From Acidovorax sp. T1 (GTDB lineage Bacteria; Pseudomonadota; Gammaproteobacteria; Burkholderiales; Burkholderiaceae_C), in contig NZ_CP021648.1 of NCBI RefSeq assembly GCF_002176815.1, positions 372,001 to 436,000 of the forward strand: a DNA stretch of 64,000 nucleotides, written 5' to 3'. The notes below the pieces were generated by a model. That model saw nothing but the letters and a program-made list of their open reading frames with translations. It was not told the origin of the DNA and did no database searches. Positions within the stretch are counted from its first letter, which is position 1. Every line of letters begins with the position of its first letter. Positions 1 to 7,160 of this stretch are shown one piece after another. The position numbers were made by a program, and so were the translations under genes.

Positions 1-80
1 CGCACACGATGCCCGTGCCGGATCAGGCTCGCGGCGGCAGCCAATCCGCCGATGCCGGCACCGATCAACGTGATTTCCAT
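1..80 (-). CDS. FAD-dependent oxidoreductase/monooxygenase, N-terminal end only
   Basis: Only the first 26 codons lie in the window; the gene runs off the left edge on the minus strand. They read MEITLIGAGIGGLAAA and onward, a beta strand followed by the GxGxxG dinucleotide-binding turn that starts FAD-dependent hydroxylases and related flavoproteins. A Shine-Dalgarno-like GGAGC lies a few bases before the ATG at 80. It is divergent from the MarR-type gene at 184, and such regulators often control a divergent enzyme gene. Substrate and exact family cannot be told from this fragment. Confidence 0.7.
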   Translation of the reverse strand, partial: MEITLIGAGIGGLAAAASLIRHGHRV

Positions 81-115
81 AGTTGCTCCTTAATAGCTTT
101 GCAATATGACAGTTG

Positions 116-129
116 GTTAGTACACTAAC
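116..129. promoter_or_regulatory. Inverted repeat, candidate MarR operator 1
   Basis: GTTAGT-AC-ACTAAC is a perfect 6-bp inverted repeat with a 2-bp centre, in the space between the divergent flavoprotein and MarR genes. Size and position fit a MarR-family operator. Binding is inferred. Confidence 0.5.
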
Positions 130-158
130 AAGACGCGCATGCTAGTCTGTCATGTGAT

Positions 159-168
159 TAGTTAACTA
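159..168. promoter_or_regulatory. Palindrome, candidate MarR operator 2
   Basis: TAGTTAACTA is a perfect 10-bp palindrome that shares the TAGT/ACTA half-site with the inverted repeat at 116-129. It lies 16 bp before the ATG at 184, where a bound regulator would block its own gene. Confidence 0.4.
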
Positions 169-183
169 TCAGTGTTAACCCTT

Positions 184-702
184 ATGACATCCGATTCCAT
201 GCTGGCTCCGCAGGACCAGATCTATCAGCGCCCAGGTTTTCTGCTGCGGCGAGCTCATCAACTGTCTGTCGGGTTGTTTGAGCAGTACTGCAGGGAATTC
301 AATCTCACCCCGCCCCAGTACGGCATCCTCTGCGTGCTTTCCTATGCGAAAGACATCGACCAAGTCACGCTTTCGAAAGCGCTCGGCCACGACAAGGTGA
401 CGACCTTGCACATCGTCAGAGTGTTGGAAGCGAGGGGATTGCTGACTCGCGTGCCGTGTCCTTCTGGTCGACGCCGGATGACGCTCTGTCTGACCGACGA
501 GGGACGTTCCTTGCGTGAGCGGGCAGCAGCAGGGGCCGCTCGAGCGTATGAGCGGTTGATGTCGCCCCTTGATCCGACCGCGCAGGCTCAATTGTTGGGT
601 TTGCTCGAGCGGCTCTGCGATGACTTGGAGCACAGTGCCCGCGCTTCGATGGTCAAACTGATTCCTCCGGGGGCTGCGGCCTCGGGTGTGGACGGACCGT
701 GA
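184..702 (+). CDS. MarR-family transcriptional regulator
   Basis: A 172-residue winged-helix regulator. The fold is readable as helices around residues 20-50, a recognition segment DKVTTLHIVRVLEARGLL (about 70-90) and a wing with PSGRRRMTLCLTDEG (about 95-115). Length is typical of MarR proteins. I chose ATG 184; a GTG at 172 in frame would add four residues, and no strong ribosome-binding site separates them. The gene is divergent from a flavoprotein with two TAGT-type palindromes between, so it probably represses itself and that gene in response to an aromatic or oxidising ligand. The ligand is unknown. Confidence 0.85.
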   Translation: MTSDSMLAPQDQIYQRPGFLLRRAHQLSVGLFEQYCREFNLTPPQYGILCVLSYAKDIDQVTLSKALGHDKVTTLHIVRVLEARGLLTRVPCPSGRRRMTLCLTDEGRSLRERAAAGAARAYERLMSPLDPTAQAQLLGLLERLCDDLEHSARASMVKLIPPGAAASGVDGP

Positions 703-1069
703 TTCTGAAGTCCAGTTAGCAAAGCATAGGTACCGACACGGCGCCTCTGATAAGGGTCATTCACGAATTTAGGATTCTTGAAGCCCTGTGATCGACTGGT
801 CGGTCGATCTATCAGGAACTCTGGGGGCGGCCTCCGCCGCCTCAGTTCGTGCAGTGTGTCGTGCACCGTCGTTCCGTCGCATGTGTGTTGGTGATGCTGG
901 TCTGGACGAAGCCTACAAAGTCCGTCTCGCCCCCGGTGATTGGGGGCGCAGACGATGAGATGTTCCTCTTTGGCGCGACCGGCTCGAGCGTCACGAACAA
1001 ATGGGGCGATCCCTTTCGCACGTATTCGTAGTCCCGCTCGACCGACGCGCTGGCCTTGTCTGTCGGTTT
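703..1069. other. Intergenic stretch without a supported gene
   Basis: About 370 bases between the MarR gene and the FNR-type box. A 60-codon GTG-started frame (849-1031) and a longer minus-strand frame exist, but neither has a good ribosome site or a recognisable domain. The region may hold old mobile-element debris, which I cannot show. Confidence 0.5.
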
Positions 1070-1083
1070 TTGATTCAGATCAA
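1070..1083. promoter_or_regulatory. FNR/ANR/DNR-type box
   Basis: TTGATTCAGATCAA matches the TTGAT-N4-ATCAA consensus of the FNR/CRP-like oxygen and nitric-oxide regulators perfectly. A -10-like TATGTG sits at 1103-1108, placing the box centre about 40 bp before the implied start, the class II activator position. The first downstream gene is the hemerythrin gene at 1179. Confidence 0.75.
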
Positions 1084-1102
1084 AAATGGTTGTTAAAGCG
1101 AC

Positions 1103-1108
1103 TATGTG
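1103..1108 (+). promoter_or_regulatory. Putative -10 element of the hemerythrin gene promoter
   Basis: TATGTG lies 20 bp after the FNR-type box with no good -35, as expected for an activator-dependent promoter. Transcription would start near 1115, giving a leader of about 65 bases before ATG 1179. Confidence 0.4.
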
Positions 1109-1178
1109 CAGACCGAATGTGCCTAGAGTGATCCCTGTGGCGCTGTGCCACAGACGCCCACATTTCCTGGAGCACACA

Positions 1179-1733
1179 ATGACTGAAACCCTGGCCCCCA
1201 CCGCCGATGTCTCGCCCCTGGGCAACTTCTCGCACTGCCACGCTGGCATCATTTCGCACCTCAACACCTTCGGTGAGTTGTCTGCCTTGCTGGAGCCCGC
1301 GGCCCGTGCCCGCCTGATCGCGCGCGAGACGCTGACCTTCTTCCGCGGCGCTGTGTTCGATCACCACAAGGAAGAGGAAAAAGACCTGTTCCCCGCAGTG
1401 CTGCGGCATGCCGTGCCAGGCGCTGAACGCGCGGAGGTGCAGGCCATGGTGGAAAGGCTGACGGCCGAGCACCGCCGCATCGAGGAGCTTTGGCTCGACC
1501 TGGAGCCGCAGTTGGAGAAAGTCGCTAAGGGAGCCGACGTGAAGTTCGACAGCGCCGCCGCACAGGAACTGGTGGGCCGTTACCAGGCGCACGCCCGCTT
1601 CGAGGAAGACCGCCTGCTGCCGCTGGCCCAGCAAATCCTCGGGCGCCACAGCGCCGACTTGGCTGAGCTGGGCTTGGCGCTGCATACCCGCCATGTGGTG
1701 ATGGCGGCGCGTCGCGGGCTCAGGGGGTCATGA
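1179..1733 (+). CDS. Hemerythrin-domain protein (possible O2/NO or iron-stress protein)
   Basis: A 184-residue soluble four-helix protein. Hemerythrin-type di-iron ligands are visible in order: H in FSHCHAGI (about 20), H and E in FDHHKEEEKDLFP (about 62-70), H in AEHRRIEELW (about 98) and H/E in AHARFEEDRLLP (about 140). In this family they hold a di-iron centre binding O2 or reacting with NO; the YtfE branch repairs iron centres. ATG 1179 was chosen for the GGAGC just before it; the frame is open upstream to 1086 but would overlap the promoter. The perfect FNR-type box upstream argues for induction at low oxygen or by NO. Which sub-branch it belongs to is not settled. Confidence 0.85.
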   Translation: MTETLAPTADVSPLGNFSHCHAGIISHLNTFGELSALLEPAARARLIARETLTFFRGAVFDHHKEEEKDLFPAVLRHAVPGAERAEVQAMVERLTAEHRRIEELWLDLEPQLEKVAKGADVKFDSAAAQELVGRYQAHARFEEDRLLPLAQQILGRHSADLAELGLALHTRHVVMAARRGLRGS

Positions 1734-1827
1734 GGTTGGCAACCATCCCGTTGATTGCTCGCCGCCCGTAGCCTCGACTGGTCGATGCACCACGCTGAAA
1801 CTGCGTAGGCGAAAGAAGTGGGTCGGC

Positions 1828-2350
1828 CTAGTTGGCGCCGCCGTCGATCTTCTTGTGACGGTAGTCCATCTGTGCTCTCGATATGCCGAGCAGACCCGCT
1901 GCGCGCGTGATGTTTCCGCCGGCCTGCCGGATGGCCGCGCGCACGAGCGCGTCCTCCATTTCAGGCAGACGCCCCTTGCCTTGCTGAACCAGCAGTTCAG
2001 CGAGCGCGGGCACAGAGGTGGCGGTCCCTTCATTGCGCAGGGAAACGGCTGATGGGTCCGTGTCGATTTCAGTGTTCGTGGCGAGTTGACCCATGTGGCC
2101 AATGCCGAAGAAGCTGGGTGACGTCAACGTGTCGTCGGCGTTCGACAGGTGATGGATGTCGAGCAACTCGTCGCCCTGGATCATGATCACGCCACGCTCC
2201 AACACGTTCTCCAGTTCCCGGACATTGCCTGGCCAGCCGTGGTGAATGAGGGCCTGCATGGCGCGGGCCGCAATGCCCGTCGGGTTTCTTCCGTGGCGCT
2301 TGGAGAAACGTGTCAGCAGGGCGTCTGTGAGCAGCGGAATGTCGTCTCGG
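1828..2350 (-). pseudogene. 3' part of interrupted sigma54-dependent activator gene
   Basis: Read on the minus strand from 2350, the frame continues the activator broken at 4951: RDDIPLLTDALLTRF, then HHGWPGNVRELENVLERG (end of the AAA+ domain) and a Fis-type helix-turn-helix, ITRAAGLLGISRAQM, stopping at 1828. An ATG at 2259 could start a free 143-residue product with only the R-finger end and DNA-binding domain. The two parts rejoin in frame if the IS21-family element and one copy of its target duplication are removed. Confidence 0.9.
2345..2350. repeat. Target-site duplication, left copy
   Basis: TCTCGG directly abuts the left end of the IS21-family element and is repeated at 4951-4956. 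The preceding G is also shared, so the duplication could be counted as 7 bp. IS21 elements make short duplications of 4-8 bp. Confidence 0.85.
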
Positions 2351-2417
2351 CCCCGATGGCCAGGTCAAATTCCCCCACCCTTGGCCACCCCAAATTCCCC
2401 CAGGCAGGACGGTCGGA

Positions 2418-3182
2418 TTATGACGACTCGGGTGTGATGGCGATGCGTGCAGCGGCCTCCTTGAGGCGGTAGCTCTTGCCCTCGAACTCCAGCATCGCGC
2501 AGCGGTGCATGAGGCGATCCAGGATGGTGCTGGCCATGGTGGCGTCGCCGAGGTATTTGCCCCAGTCCTGCACCACGCGGTTGGACGTGATGAGAACAGC
2601 GCGGCGCAGCTTGTAGCGCTGGTGCACGATGGCCTGTAGGACTTCAGCGGCATGCTCGCTGATGCGTCTGGCCAGGAACAGGTCATCGAGGACGAGCAGG
2701 TCCGGCGCGACCCAGTCCTTGAGCAGCTCGGTGCGCTCTGCCGTAGTGGCCAGCGCGTAACGGGCGAACTCGGTGTCGGCTTCCAGGTAACGCACGTCAT
2801 AGCCCTGCAGCGTGGCCTGGTAGGCCACGGCCTTGGCCACATGGCTCTTGCCGGTGCCCGGCTTGCCGATGATCAGCGCGTTGGCCCCCTCGCCGATGAA
2901 CTTCAGGGTGTGCAACTCGAAGCAGGCGCTGCGCGGCAGCTTCGGGTTGAAACGCCAGTCGAAGTCAGCCAGCGAGGGGCGCTCATCCAGACCCGAGCGC
3001 TTGAAGCGGCGCTCGGTCAGGCGAGAGCGCCGGCGGTCCAGCTCGTCTTGCAGCATGGCGGCGAAGGTCTCCAGGAAAGGCTGCTGGGCGGCCTGGGCCT
3101 GCATCACGCGGGTGGACAGGGTCTCGGCGATGCCGGACAGGCGCAGCTCGCGCAGCGCGCGTTCGATCTCGATCATGTTCAT
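2418..3182 (-). CDS. istB: IS21-family helper ATPase IstB
   Basis: 254 residues from the chosen start MNMIEIERALREL. It is an AAA+ ATPase that assembles on target DNA and stimulates the IstA transposase. Visible motifs are Walker A GKPGTGKSHVA (about 107), Walker B DLLVLDDL (about 168) and sensor region LITSNR (about 200). The frame is open upstream to 3305 but that part is only poly-proline coded by the GGT tract, so ATG 3182 is preferred. The TGA of an alternative istA frame overlaps this ATG, the usual istA-istB coupling. The last residues are about 70 bp from the element end. Confidence 0.92.
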   Translation of the reverse strand: MNMIEIERALRELRLSGIAETLSTRVMQAQAAQQPFLETFAAMLQDELDRRRSRLTERRFKRSGLDERPSLADFDWRFNPKLPRSACFELHTLKFIGEGANALIIGKPGTGKSHVAKAVAYQATLQGYDVRYLEADTEFARYALATTAERTELLKDWVAPDLLVLDDLFLARRISEHAAEVLQAIVHQRYKLRRAVLITSNRVVQDWGKYLGDATMASTILDRLMHRCAMLEFEGKSYRLKEAAARIAITPESS

Positions 3183-4839
3183 GGCTGAACTCCCGGTGCG
3201 TTGGTGGTGTTGTGGTGGTGGTGGTGGTGGTGGTGGTGGTGTTTGCCGTGGCGGCGGCGAGCGCGAAGAGATCGCTGTACTCCTCAGCGTCTCGGATGAG
3301 CTCATGCTGCTGCGTCAGCGCGTGGGCACCGGCGGCGGGTGCTTCGCCGCAGGTAGCCTCGATGGCCGCCATCGCCTGGGCAAAGAGGGCTTCGGTCAGC
3401 GCCAGCACGCGCTTGTAGCTGTAGACCCCTTGCTCCAGGGCCTGGGCGCAGGCGGCATTGATGCAGTGCGCCGGGTAACGGCGCATGAGTCCCACAATGC
3501 CCCAGAGCTTGCGCTGCCCGACACGACCCTCGATGGCAAAGAGCAGCTCACACAGCCGGCTGGCGTGCTCACCAATCTCGCCGGCCTGACGCAGGATCAG
3601 GCGGGTCTCGCGAGACGGATTGAACACCCGCTCCTCCATGGGCAGAATCACCGTGCCGGGACGCTCGGCCTTGGCGTGGGTGCGCAGCAAGGCACGGGTG
3701 TGCATGTCACGAATCTCGATGCGCTGGGCGTAGATGCGCACCAACACCTTGGAGCCGATGTTCGCCGGGCGAGCGGCGTAGCTGCTGTGATCCACCCGCA
3801 CACAGCTGTCGTCGCAGACGGTGCGCACCGCCTCGTCGAAATACTGCATTCCCAGCACTGGCAGGGGTTTGAGGTGGCTGCGCTCTTCCTCGAACATGGC
3901 CTGCACCTGGCGTCGCTCGGTGCCGTGGATGCGCTTGGATGCCCAGCTCTTCTCCCAGTGCGCCAGGAACTCGTTCTGGGCCTCGATGGACTCAAAGCGC
4001 CGGCCCTTCAAGGCCGTGGCCTGGGTATGGCCGATGGCATGCTCCACCGTGCCCTTGCGGTTGGGGTCTCGCACCCGCGCCGGGTCGGCCACCACGCCGT
4101 AGTGCGCCAGGGCGGCGGCGTACACCGGGTTGAGATCGGGCTCGTACAGGTCGGGCTTGAGGACGCCTTCCTTCAGATTGTCCAGCACCACGTACTGGGG
4201 GCAGCCCCCGAAGTACCGCAGGGCCCGCTCGTGCAGCTCGGCCCAGATCTGCTGGCTGGACTTCCAGACCACGCACCGGAAACTGGCACGGGAATACCGC
4301 AAGGTGGCCACGAACAGGCGGGGCTTGCGGTACCGGTCGCTGCCGGGCACGCGGGTGGGCGCGCCCTCGCCGTAGTCCACCTGCATCTCCTCGCCGGGCA
4401 GGAAGGACAGGCGATCGAACTGCTCGGGCTCCTTGTGCCGCAACTTTGCACAGAAGCGTTTGACCGAGTTGTACTGGCCATCAAAGCCGTGCTGGTCGAC
4501 CAGGTCCTGGTAGATGGCCGTGGCGTTTCGCTTCAGCCGCAGCTGGGCTTCGATGAACTCGCGCCAGGGTTCGCACAGGGAGGTGGCCACCGGCCCAGGA
4601 GCCGGTGGCCAGGGTGGGGGAATTTGACCTGCCGAGCCGGTGGCCACCCCGGGGGAATTTGACTGCAGTTGCTCCAGCCAGCGCTGGTGGTAGCTCCTGA
4701 CCGTCTTGCGGTCGATGCCCGTGATGCGGGCGATCTCGCGTTGCGATGTGTTGCGCTCCAGCAGTGTCTCTATGGTGGCGCGTTGGTTGGACTTCAAGAC
4801 ATTCACTCCTTGGCCTTCCCTCGGGGAAGACTGGATCAA
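2983..4839 (-). CDS. istA: IS21-family transposase IstA
   Basis: DDE transposase of the IS21 family. From the N-terminus: helix-turn-helix TSQREIARITGIDRKTVRSY (about 31-50), integrase core with QVDYGEG and VVLDNLK catalytic aspartates and the RVRDPNRKGTVEHAIG segment, then a beta-barrel-like C-terminal domain. The start is uncertain: TTG 4839 is the longest, GTG 4806 another. The frame does not stop at istB but runs about 66 codons past its start; normal IstA proteins end near EEYSDLF (around residue 520), and the rest follows a threonine run coded by the triplet tract. In another frame a TGA falls exactly on the istB ATG. Either the tail is extra or a frame change occurred near the tract. 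Confidence 0.88.
   Translation of the reverse strand: MIQSSPREGQGVNVLKSNQRATIETLLERNTSQREIARITGIDRKTVRSYHQRWLEQLQSNSPGVATGSAGQIPPPWPPAPGPVATSLCEPWREFIEAQLRLKRNATAIYQDLVDQHGFDGQYNSVKRFCAKLRHKEPEQFDRLSFLPGEEMQVDYGEGAPTRVPGSDRYRKPRLFVATLRYSRASFRCVVWKSSQQIWAELHERALRYFGGCPQYVVLDNLKEGVLKPDLYEPDLNPVYAAALAHYGVVADPARVRDPNRKGTVEHAIGHTQATALKGRRFESIEAQNEFLAHWEKSWASKRIHGTERRQVQAMFEEERSHLKPLPVLGMQYFDEAVRTVCDDSCVRVDHSSYAARPANIGSKVLVRIYAQRIEIRDMHTRALLRTHAKAERPGTVILPMEERVFNPSRETRLILRQAGEIGEHASRLCELLFAIEGRVGQRKLWGIVGLMRRYPAHCINAACAQALEQGVYSYKRVLALTEALFAQAMAAIEATCGEAPAAGAHALTQQHELIRDAEEYSDLFALAAATANTTTTTTTTTTTPPTHREFSHEHDRDRTRAARAAPVRHRRDPVHPRDAGPGRPAAFPGDLRRHAARRAGPPALSPDRAPLQALGSG
3211..3242. repeat. GGT trinucleotide microsatellite at the istA/istB junction
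   Basis: About nine uninterrupted TGG units plus flanking partial units. On the minus strand it codes for threonine in the istA frame and proline in the upstream extension of istB. Changes in triplet number would alter tail length but not frame. Confidence 0.85.
4600..4660. repeat. Internal copies of the IS21 terminal repeat module inside istA
   Basis: Two GGGGGAATTTGAC motifs, each linked to a TGGCCACC/GGTGGCCA block, lie within the istA coding region and code the proline-rich NSPGVATGSAGQIPPPW segment. They match the modules at both termini, so they look like extra IstA-binding sites embedded in the gene. Confidence 0.7.
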
Positions 4840-4950
4840 TGTCCTGCCAACAGGTGCCGACGACGCCGGCGTTAAACCCCTATCCCCGATCAGTTCAGGT
4901 GGGGGAGTTTGAGGTGGCCATAGACGGGGGAATTTGGGTGGCCATCAGGG

Positions 4951-4956
4951 TCTCGG
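4951..4956. repeat. Target-site duplication, right copy
   Basis: TCTCGG follows the right end of the element and then continues CGCTCGCG, the uninterrupted activator gene. It matches 2345-2350. Confidence 0.85.
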
Positions 4957-6302
4957 CGCTCGCGCAACGGCGGCACGACAATGGGGAACACGTTCAAGCG
5001 GAAGTACAGGTCCTCTCTAAACTTTCCGTCCCGTACGGCCTGCTTCAAGTCCTCGTTGGTGGCGGCGATCACCCGCACGTTGGCCGAGATGGTCTGGTTG
5101 CTGCCCAGGCGTTCCATCTCGCCGTTCTGTAGCACGCGCAGCAGCTTCCCCTGCGCGGTCATGCTGAGCGTGCCGATCTCGTCGAGAAACAGGGTGCCGC
5201 CATCTGCCGCTTCGAACCGCCCGGGACGGGAGTGCGAAGCCCCTGAGAACGCCCCACGCTCCACGCCGAAAAGCTCGGACTCGACCAACTGCTCTGGGAT
5301 GGCGGCGCAGTTGACTTCGACGAAGTGCGCCTTGGCGCGCCCGCTTCGGCGATGCACCTCCCGTGCAATCAGGCTCTTGCCAACGCCACTCTCGCCCAGT
5401 AGCAAGACCGTCGCCTGAGTCGGCGCGACCCGGTCGATCTTGTGCTGCAGCACACAGAAGGCGGCCGACACGCCGACGAACACCGAGTCCGAAGCGCCTT
5501 GTGCAGCAGCAGGTCTGGGCCAGGGGGTGACGTTCATGTCGCTTGGATCGAGCCGCATGCTCAACGGCACATGCTCATGAGGAAGTGGAGATGGCTCTGG
5601 CAGCATGAAGCGCAGATCGTCTGCCGCGTCTTCCCACTGCTGTACAGGCTTGGCGACGATCCTGCAACGCGCTGCTCCCGACGCCCGGCACTCGACCTCG
5701 CGCACGAGGATGGTCCTGCCCGCACATTGGCTGAGATAGCCAGAGCAATACCCCACGGCGTTCCAGCACACCGCGTGCGACCCCACGCCGAACTTGGCAA
5801 TGTGCATCTCTGCTTCAAGCGAGTCCTTCCAGATGGCTTCACCGCAGTAGTCATCGCTGTGCAAGTCTCCGACGAACATGCCCTGGCCGCTGTGCTCGGG
5901 CAAGACATAGCCCTGAAGCGCATGCAGCATGCCGCCCGTTCTCACCACGTCATGCCATGAGGCGTTGGGACCCGCGGCCTTCAACGTGTCTTCGGCATCG
6001 CGCTGACCCGCCTCGTAGTAGACGCGGCTGAGCAACACGCGTGCCATGTCCATTCCGAGGGCGTTGATCAACTCTTTTCGCAGAGACGAGAACGTTTCTG
6101 CTTGGAGCAGCACGGCTCGGTGGCTGCCCATCCAGATCCTGCCCTCGTCCGGCGAGAAACGCAGGCTCGTGGCGAGTTCTCGAAGCTGGGGCAACTTCAT
6201 GTCAACGACCGCATCCGGCCCTTCGATGCTGGTCTTACTGGTTGGCTGACTCGCTGTGACGCTCAAGGGGTGCCTCGCAAGTTTGTCGGCTGACGGTGAC
6301 AT
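4951..6302 (-). pseudogene. 5' part of interrupted sigma54-dependent activator (XylR/DmpR type)
   Basis: About 450 codons from [13 protein letters not shown] to PPLRERRD, where the IS21-family element enters; the frame then reads a few IS codons and stops at 4890. Residues about 35-230 look like the aromatic-sensing XylR_N plus V4R domains of DmpR/XylR/PoxR, including the cysteine cluster YCSGYLSQC and [14 protein letters not shown] that binds zinc in that group. The AAA+ domain follows with Walker [15 protein letters not shown] (sigma54 contact loop, GAFTGA in most relatives) and [10 protein letters not shown]. The truncated product lacks the R fingers and DNA-binding domain, so it should be inactive. 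The pollutant operon it once controlled is not in the window. Confidence 0.9.
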
Positions 6303-6309
6303 CAGTCAG

Positions 6310-6355
6310 GAAATTTTCATGAATTTCGGAGGCCGGCAGGGCTGGTTTCATGAAA
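6310..6355. promoter_or_regulatory. Two palindromes upstream of the broken activator gene
   Basis: GAAATTTTCATGAATTTC (6310-6327) contains the palindrome TTCATGAA, and TTTCATGAAA (6346-6355) is a perfect palindrome about 30 bp further upstream. Position just before the gene start fits an autoregulatory or other operator pair. The binding protein is unknown. Confidence 0.35.
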
Positions 6356-6417
6356 TTCTAAAAACGCTGAAATTGTCGCTGCTGGTCGCAGGCGATTTGC
6401 CCCGTCGCCACCCCTAG

Positions 6418-7160
6418 GGAAGGTCTGAATAATTCAATCCGACGCATGCTTTGAGCGCGCGGCATCAATGGTTCGATCTGAGAGGGCAGGCTGGGCCTGG
6501 ATTTGGGCAATTGATACCCAGATTCGGCCCTGTTTGGGCCACTTTGGCAGCGTGCAGACGCACTCATGCCGCCGCGGGCACCAAAGCCCGCCGCGCCATC
6601 CATAAATTGGACAGCGCAAACAAAGTGTGCAGTTGCGCGGTGTTCTTGGCCAAGCCGCGGTAGCGCACCTTGACGTGGCCGAACTGTCGTTTGATCACAC
6701 GAAATGGGTGCTCGACCTTGGCGCGCATGCTGGCTTTGAGCCGCTCCAGCTGGTCGTAGAGTTGGTCAACAACGCTGTCCTTCTTCAGGTTCGCGCGCTT
6801 GCCTGGCCGCATGGCGATATTCCATCGCACGCCAGGTTTGGCGTCAGGCCGCTTGTCGACACCCTGATAGCCAGCGTCCCCAAACCCCTCGGTCTCTTCG
6901 CCATGCAGCAGCGCGTTGGCCTCGACCACATCGCTCACATGGCCTGCCGTGCCACGTACCGTGTGCACCAGGCCTGAGTCGGCATCAACGCCAATGTGAG
7001 CCTTCATGCCGAAGTACCACTGGTTGCCCTTCTTGCTTTGGTGCATCTCGGGGTCACGCTCGCCCTTGGCGTTCTTGGTCGAACTCGGTGCAGCAATCAG
7101 TGTGGCGTCCACCAGGGTTCCTGCACGCAACATCACACCCCCAAGCCCTTCGTGCGCAAA
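6418..7160 (-). mobile_element. Truncated IS5-family element
   Basis: The surviving end starts GGAAGGTCTGAA at 6418, an IS5-group terminal sequence, directly after CTAG (6414-6417), the 4-bp target preferred by IS5-group elements. The other end is lost at the junction with an IS91-family sequence near 7150-7165. Confidence 0.75.
6564..7160 (-). pseudogene. IS5-family transposase, C-terminal two thirds
   Basis: Minus-strand frame reading GTLVDATLIAAPSSTKN, then YFGMKAHIGVDADSGLVHTV, FGDAGYQG and HPFRVIKRQFGHVKVRYRGL, ending MARRALVPAAA. These are the classical IS5 DDE blocks, with the catalytic D in VDAT, the second D in FGDAGYQG and the E in VEHPFRVIK. The N-terminal domain (roughly 100 residues) is missing because the sequence switches at about 7160 to an IS91-type gene on the other strand, so it cannot be active. 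Confidence 0.88.

Larger units (their letters stand above)
2351..4950 (-). mobile_element. Complete IS21-family insertion sequence
   Basis: A 2,600-bp element with istA and istB transcribed on the minus strand. Its ends are imperfect inverted repeats: CCCCGATGGCCA at 2351 against CCCTGATGGCCA read inward from 4950, each followed within 4 bases by AAATTCCCCC. Additional copies of the TGGCCACC/AAATTCCCCC module lie just inside both ends (2380-2403, 4890-4935) and again at 4600-4660. Multiple terminal repeats are a hallmark of IS21. It carries a 6-bp duplication and splits a sigma54 activator gene, so the insertion is probably recent. It looks intact apart from a question over the istA 3' end. 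Confidence 0.92.

Noticed and set aside
849..1031. Small plus-strand frame and longer minus-strand frame between the MarR and hemerythrin genes
   Set aside because: A vague likeness of the minus-strand product to integrase C-termini was not convincing, and no start signal or catalytic residues are seen.
3211..3242. Tandem GGT units as a possible CRISPR or satellite array
   Set aside because: There are no spacers; it is a simple triplet microsatellite in an IS.
2833..4662. 609-codon plus-strand frame opposite istA
   Set aside because: It is a shadow of the high-GC istA codons; the translation has no known fold and includes the glycine run from the GGT tract.
6996..7151. N-terminal 52 codons joined to the IS91-type frame
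   Set aside because: They are the reverse strand of the IS5 transposase, open by chance; they do not match IS91 N-termini.
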